This document shows, one piece after another, positions 4,905 through 5,676 of a DNA stretch of 5,676 bases; positions within the stretch are counted from its first letter, which is position 1, and the number at the start of each line of letters is the position of its first letter. Below the pieces are notes generated by a model that was not told where the DNA came from, did not search any database, and was given only the letters and a program-made list of their open reading frames with translations. The position numbers and the translations under genes were made by a program. This DNA comes from a bacterium (Candidatus Gribaldobacteria) CG_4_10_14_0_8_um_filter_33_9 (GTDB lineage: Bacteria; Patescibacteriota; Minisyncoccia; Minisyncoccales; CG1-02-41-26), in NCBI GenBank assembly GCA_002785165.1, contig PFMI01000014.1, positions 1-5,676 of the forward strand. The letters are read 5' to 3'.

Positions 4905-4935
4905 GACAAAAATTTTTAAAGTGGTAAATTATAAT
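4903..4935 (+). promoter_or_regulatory. Candidate promoter of the hicB remnant
   Basis: A perfect TTGACA (4903-4908) is followed by two overlapping -10 choices. One is TAAATT (4925-4930) with upstream TGG and a 16-base spacer. The other is a perfect TATAAT (4930-4935), which ends exactly 7 bases before the ATG at 4943 but lies 21 bases from TTGACA. The first resembles the rpsL promoter; the second repeats the leaderless spacing seen elsewhere. It could also feed fusA downstream. Confidence 0.5.
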
Positions 4936-4942
4936 TAGAAAT

Positions 4943-5187
4943 ATGTTAAGCGAATATATAGAAAAAAATTAAAAACAGCAAGATATAAATTTCTTAAAGA
5001 TGGAAGTTATTTTGGTGAAATTCCAGGATTAAAAGGTGTTTGGACGAATGCCAAAAATTTAGAGGACTGCAGAAAAGAACTTCAAGAAGTTTTAGAAGAT
5101 TGGTTGTTATTGAAAATACGATTTGATGAAAAAATTTCTGGTTTTAAAATTCAGTTTAATAGGCGTGAACTTGTAAAATATGCTTAA
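4943..5187 (+). pseudogene. hicB: HicB-family antitoxin with a one-base frameshift
   Basis: From ATG 4943 the frame reads MLSEYIEKN and stops at TAA 4970-4972. The next frame carries the rest, with clear HicB-type sequence: TARYKFLKDGSYFGEIPGL, then GVWTNAKNLEDCRKELQEVL and EDWLLLKIR, ending LVKYA at 5187. The break lies in a run of seven A (4962-4968); one more A would give an intact 81-residue protein beginning MLSEYIEKKLK. HicB neutralises the HicA mRNA-cutting toxin and represses their operon. The N-terminal substrate-mimic fold is present, but no clear DNA-binding domain is seen in the short C-terminus. It could be a real pseudogene, an assembly error in a homopolymer, or a gene rescued by slippage on A7. 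Either way the partner toxin is broken. Confidence 0.85.
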
Positions 5188-5294
5188 AAATATTTTCTAT
5201 TCCAAATTCTCATCGTGGAGATATATCCAAATACCTTGTCAGCGAAATTATTAAGCAAGCAGAAATTTCCCAAAAAGAATGGGATAATGTATAA
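5169..5294 (+). pseudogene. hicA: Truncated HicA-family toxin (C-terminal remnant)
   Basis: An open frame overlapping the hicB end runs to TAA at 5292-5294. Its last 31 residues read [16 protein letters not shown], then [15 protein letters not shown]. That matches the C-terminal half of HicA/YcfA-type toxins (IPxHxGxxIxxxLxxxIIKxAxISxxEW). The N-terminal half, with the double-stranded RNA-binding-like fold and the catalytic His in a GSHxxY-type motif, is missing, and there is no start codon in place. It is therefore an inactive remnant. Its position next to hicB marks a collapsed hicBA module. The family call is inference from a short but characteristic segment. Confidence 0.65.
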
Positions 5295-5334
5295 AAAAAT
5301 TAGAGTCAATTTTATTTTTTTAAAAAAAAGTTTT
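5295..5334. other. Short AT-only leader before fusA
   Basis: This gap is almost entirely A and T, including a T-run followed by an A-run (5314-5329). There is no Shine-Dalgarno site and no -10 box at the 7-base distance used by purF, smpB and rpsL. TATAAA at 5290-5295 is a possible -10 without a convincing -35. fusA may depend on transcription from rpsL or from the hicB promoter. Confidence 0.4.
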
Positions 5335-5676
5335 ATGAGACAATATCCCATAGAAAAAATGCGTAATATAGGTATTATTGCCCACATTGATGCCGGCAAA
5401 ACTACGGTTAGCGAACGGATTCTTTTTTATACCGGAGTTAGTCATAAACTTGGAGAAGTGCACGATGGCGCGGCGATTATGGATTGGATGGTCCAAGAAA
5501 GAGAAAGAGGAATTACCATTACTTCCGCGGCTACTACTTTATATTGGACGCCTAGAGATTTTTTTCAAGATAAAATTAACGAGCATCAAATAAATATAAT
5601 TGATACGCCCGGGCACATTGATTTTACAGCCGAGGTACAGAGATCGCTCCGTGTTTTAGATGGCGCGGTGGTGGTT
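5335..5676 (+). CDS. fusA: Elongation factor G, N-terminal part (runs off the window)
   Basis: EF-G is the GTPase that drives translocation of tRNAs and mRNA after peptide bond formation. The visible 114 residues are the start of the G domain: [24 protein letters not shown] holds the P-loop AHIDAGKTT (16-24). Switch I follows with [15 protein letters not shown], and then the G3 motif DTPGH with [20 protein letters not shown]. The ATG at 5335 is chosen over Met9 because EF-G proteins usually have a few residues before the RNIGI strand. It is the third gene of the str operon (rpsL-rpsG-fusA), separated from rpsG by about 570 bases of remnants. The frame is intact to the window end. Confidence 0.97.
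   Translation, partial: MRQYPIEKMRNIGIIAHIDAGKTTVSERILFYTGVSHKLGEVHDGAAIMDWMVQERERGITITSAATTLYWTPRDFFQDKINEHQINIIDTPGHIDFTAEVQRSLRVLDGAVVV

Noticed and set aside
5306..5334. T-run followed by A-run before fusA as a terminator
   Set aside because: It is a simple A/T tract without a G-C containing stem, so a factor-independent terminator is not supported.
5184..5399. Minus-strand open frame with a membrane-like stretch
   Set aside because: Antisense to the hicA remnant and the fusA start; hydrophobicity comes from reversed A/T-rich sequence.
5378..5593. Second plus-strand open frame of 71 codons
   Set aside because: Out-of-frame shadow of fusA, whose own frame gives clear EF-G motifs.
1..5676. 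CRISPR arrays, tRNA genes, insertion sequences, att sites, replication origin
   Set aside because: No regularly spaced repeats, no cloverleaf apart from the tRNA-like part of the tmRNA, no transposase and no box clusters were seen on either strand.

Overview
The window is AT-rich (about one third G+C by eye) and densely packed. It uses the standard bacterial code, with TGA as a real stop in smpB and infC. Non-coding gaps are short, no Shine-Dalgarno sequence precedes any gene start seen here, and the proteins look like those of the Candidate Phyla Radiation (Patescibacteria, perhaps a Parcubacteria-type lineage). That placement is inference from gene style, not from a marker-gene tree.

Layout. 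Positions 1-65 hold the tail of an unidentified gene. A GC-rich, hairpin-forming patch (about 76-200) follows, then a strong promoter and purF (318-1706, +), the first enzyme of de novo purine synthesis. purF converges on a minus-strand operon read right to left: smpB (3725-3282), the tmRNA gene ssrA (3289-2939), infC (2907-2398), rpmI (2401-2213) and rplT (2192-1845). The tmRNA has no open frame except its 15-codon tag. It was recognised from its acceptor stem with a G3-U pair, the P2 helix, four pseudoknots and the GCA-AAC resume site. A short divergent promoter region with two hairpins (3726-3865) separates smpB from the plus-strand str operon: rpsL (3866-4285), rpsG (4292-4765) and the start of fusA (5335 to the window end). 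Between rpsG and fusA lie about 570 bases of decayed accessory DNA: a nucleotidyltransferase tail, a frameshifted hicB antitoxin and the tail of a hicA toxin.

How the genes work together. Apart from purF and the remnants, everything serves translation: initiation (IF3), both subunits (S12, S7, L20, L35), elongation (EF-G) and rescue of stalled ribosomes (SmpB plus tmRNA).

Most notable points. (1) The smpB stop codon lies inside the 5' acceptor strand of the tmRNA, so maturing the tmRNA should turn the smpB message into a non-stop mRNA. (2) The predicted tag is ANLFIKQPAYEYAFA, ending AFA rather than the usual LAA. (3) The tmRNA D and T loops both depart from the usual form. (4) purF, smpB and rpsL each have an extended -10 element ending exactly 7 nt before the ATG, which predicts leaderless mRNAs. 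(5) S12 carries Arg where E. coli has Lys88, a known streptomycin-resistance change.
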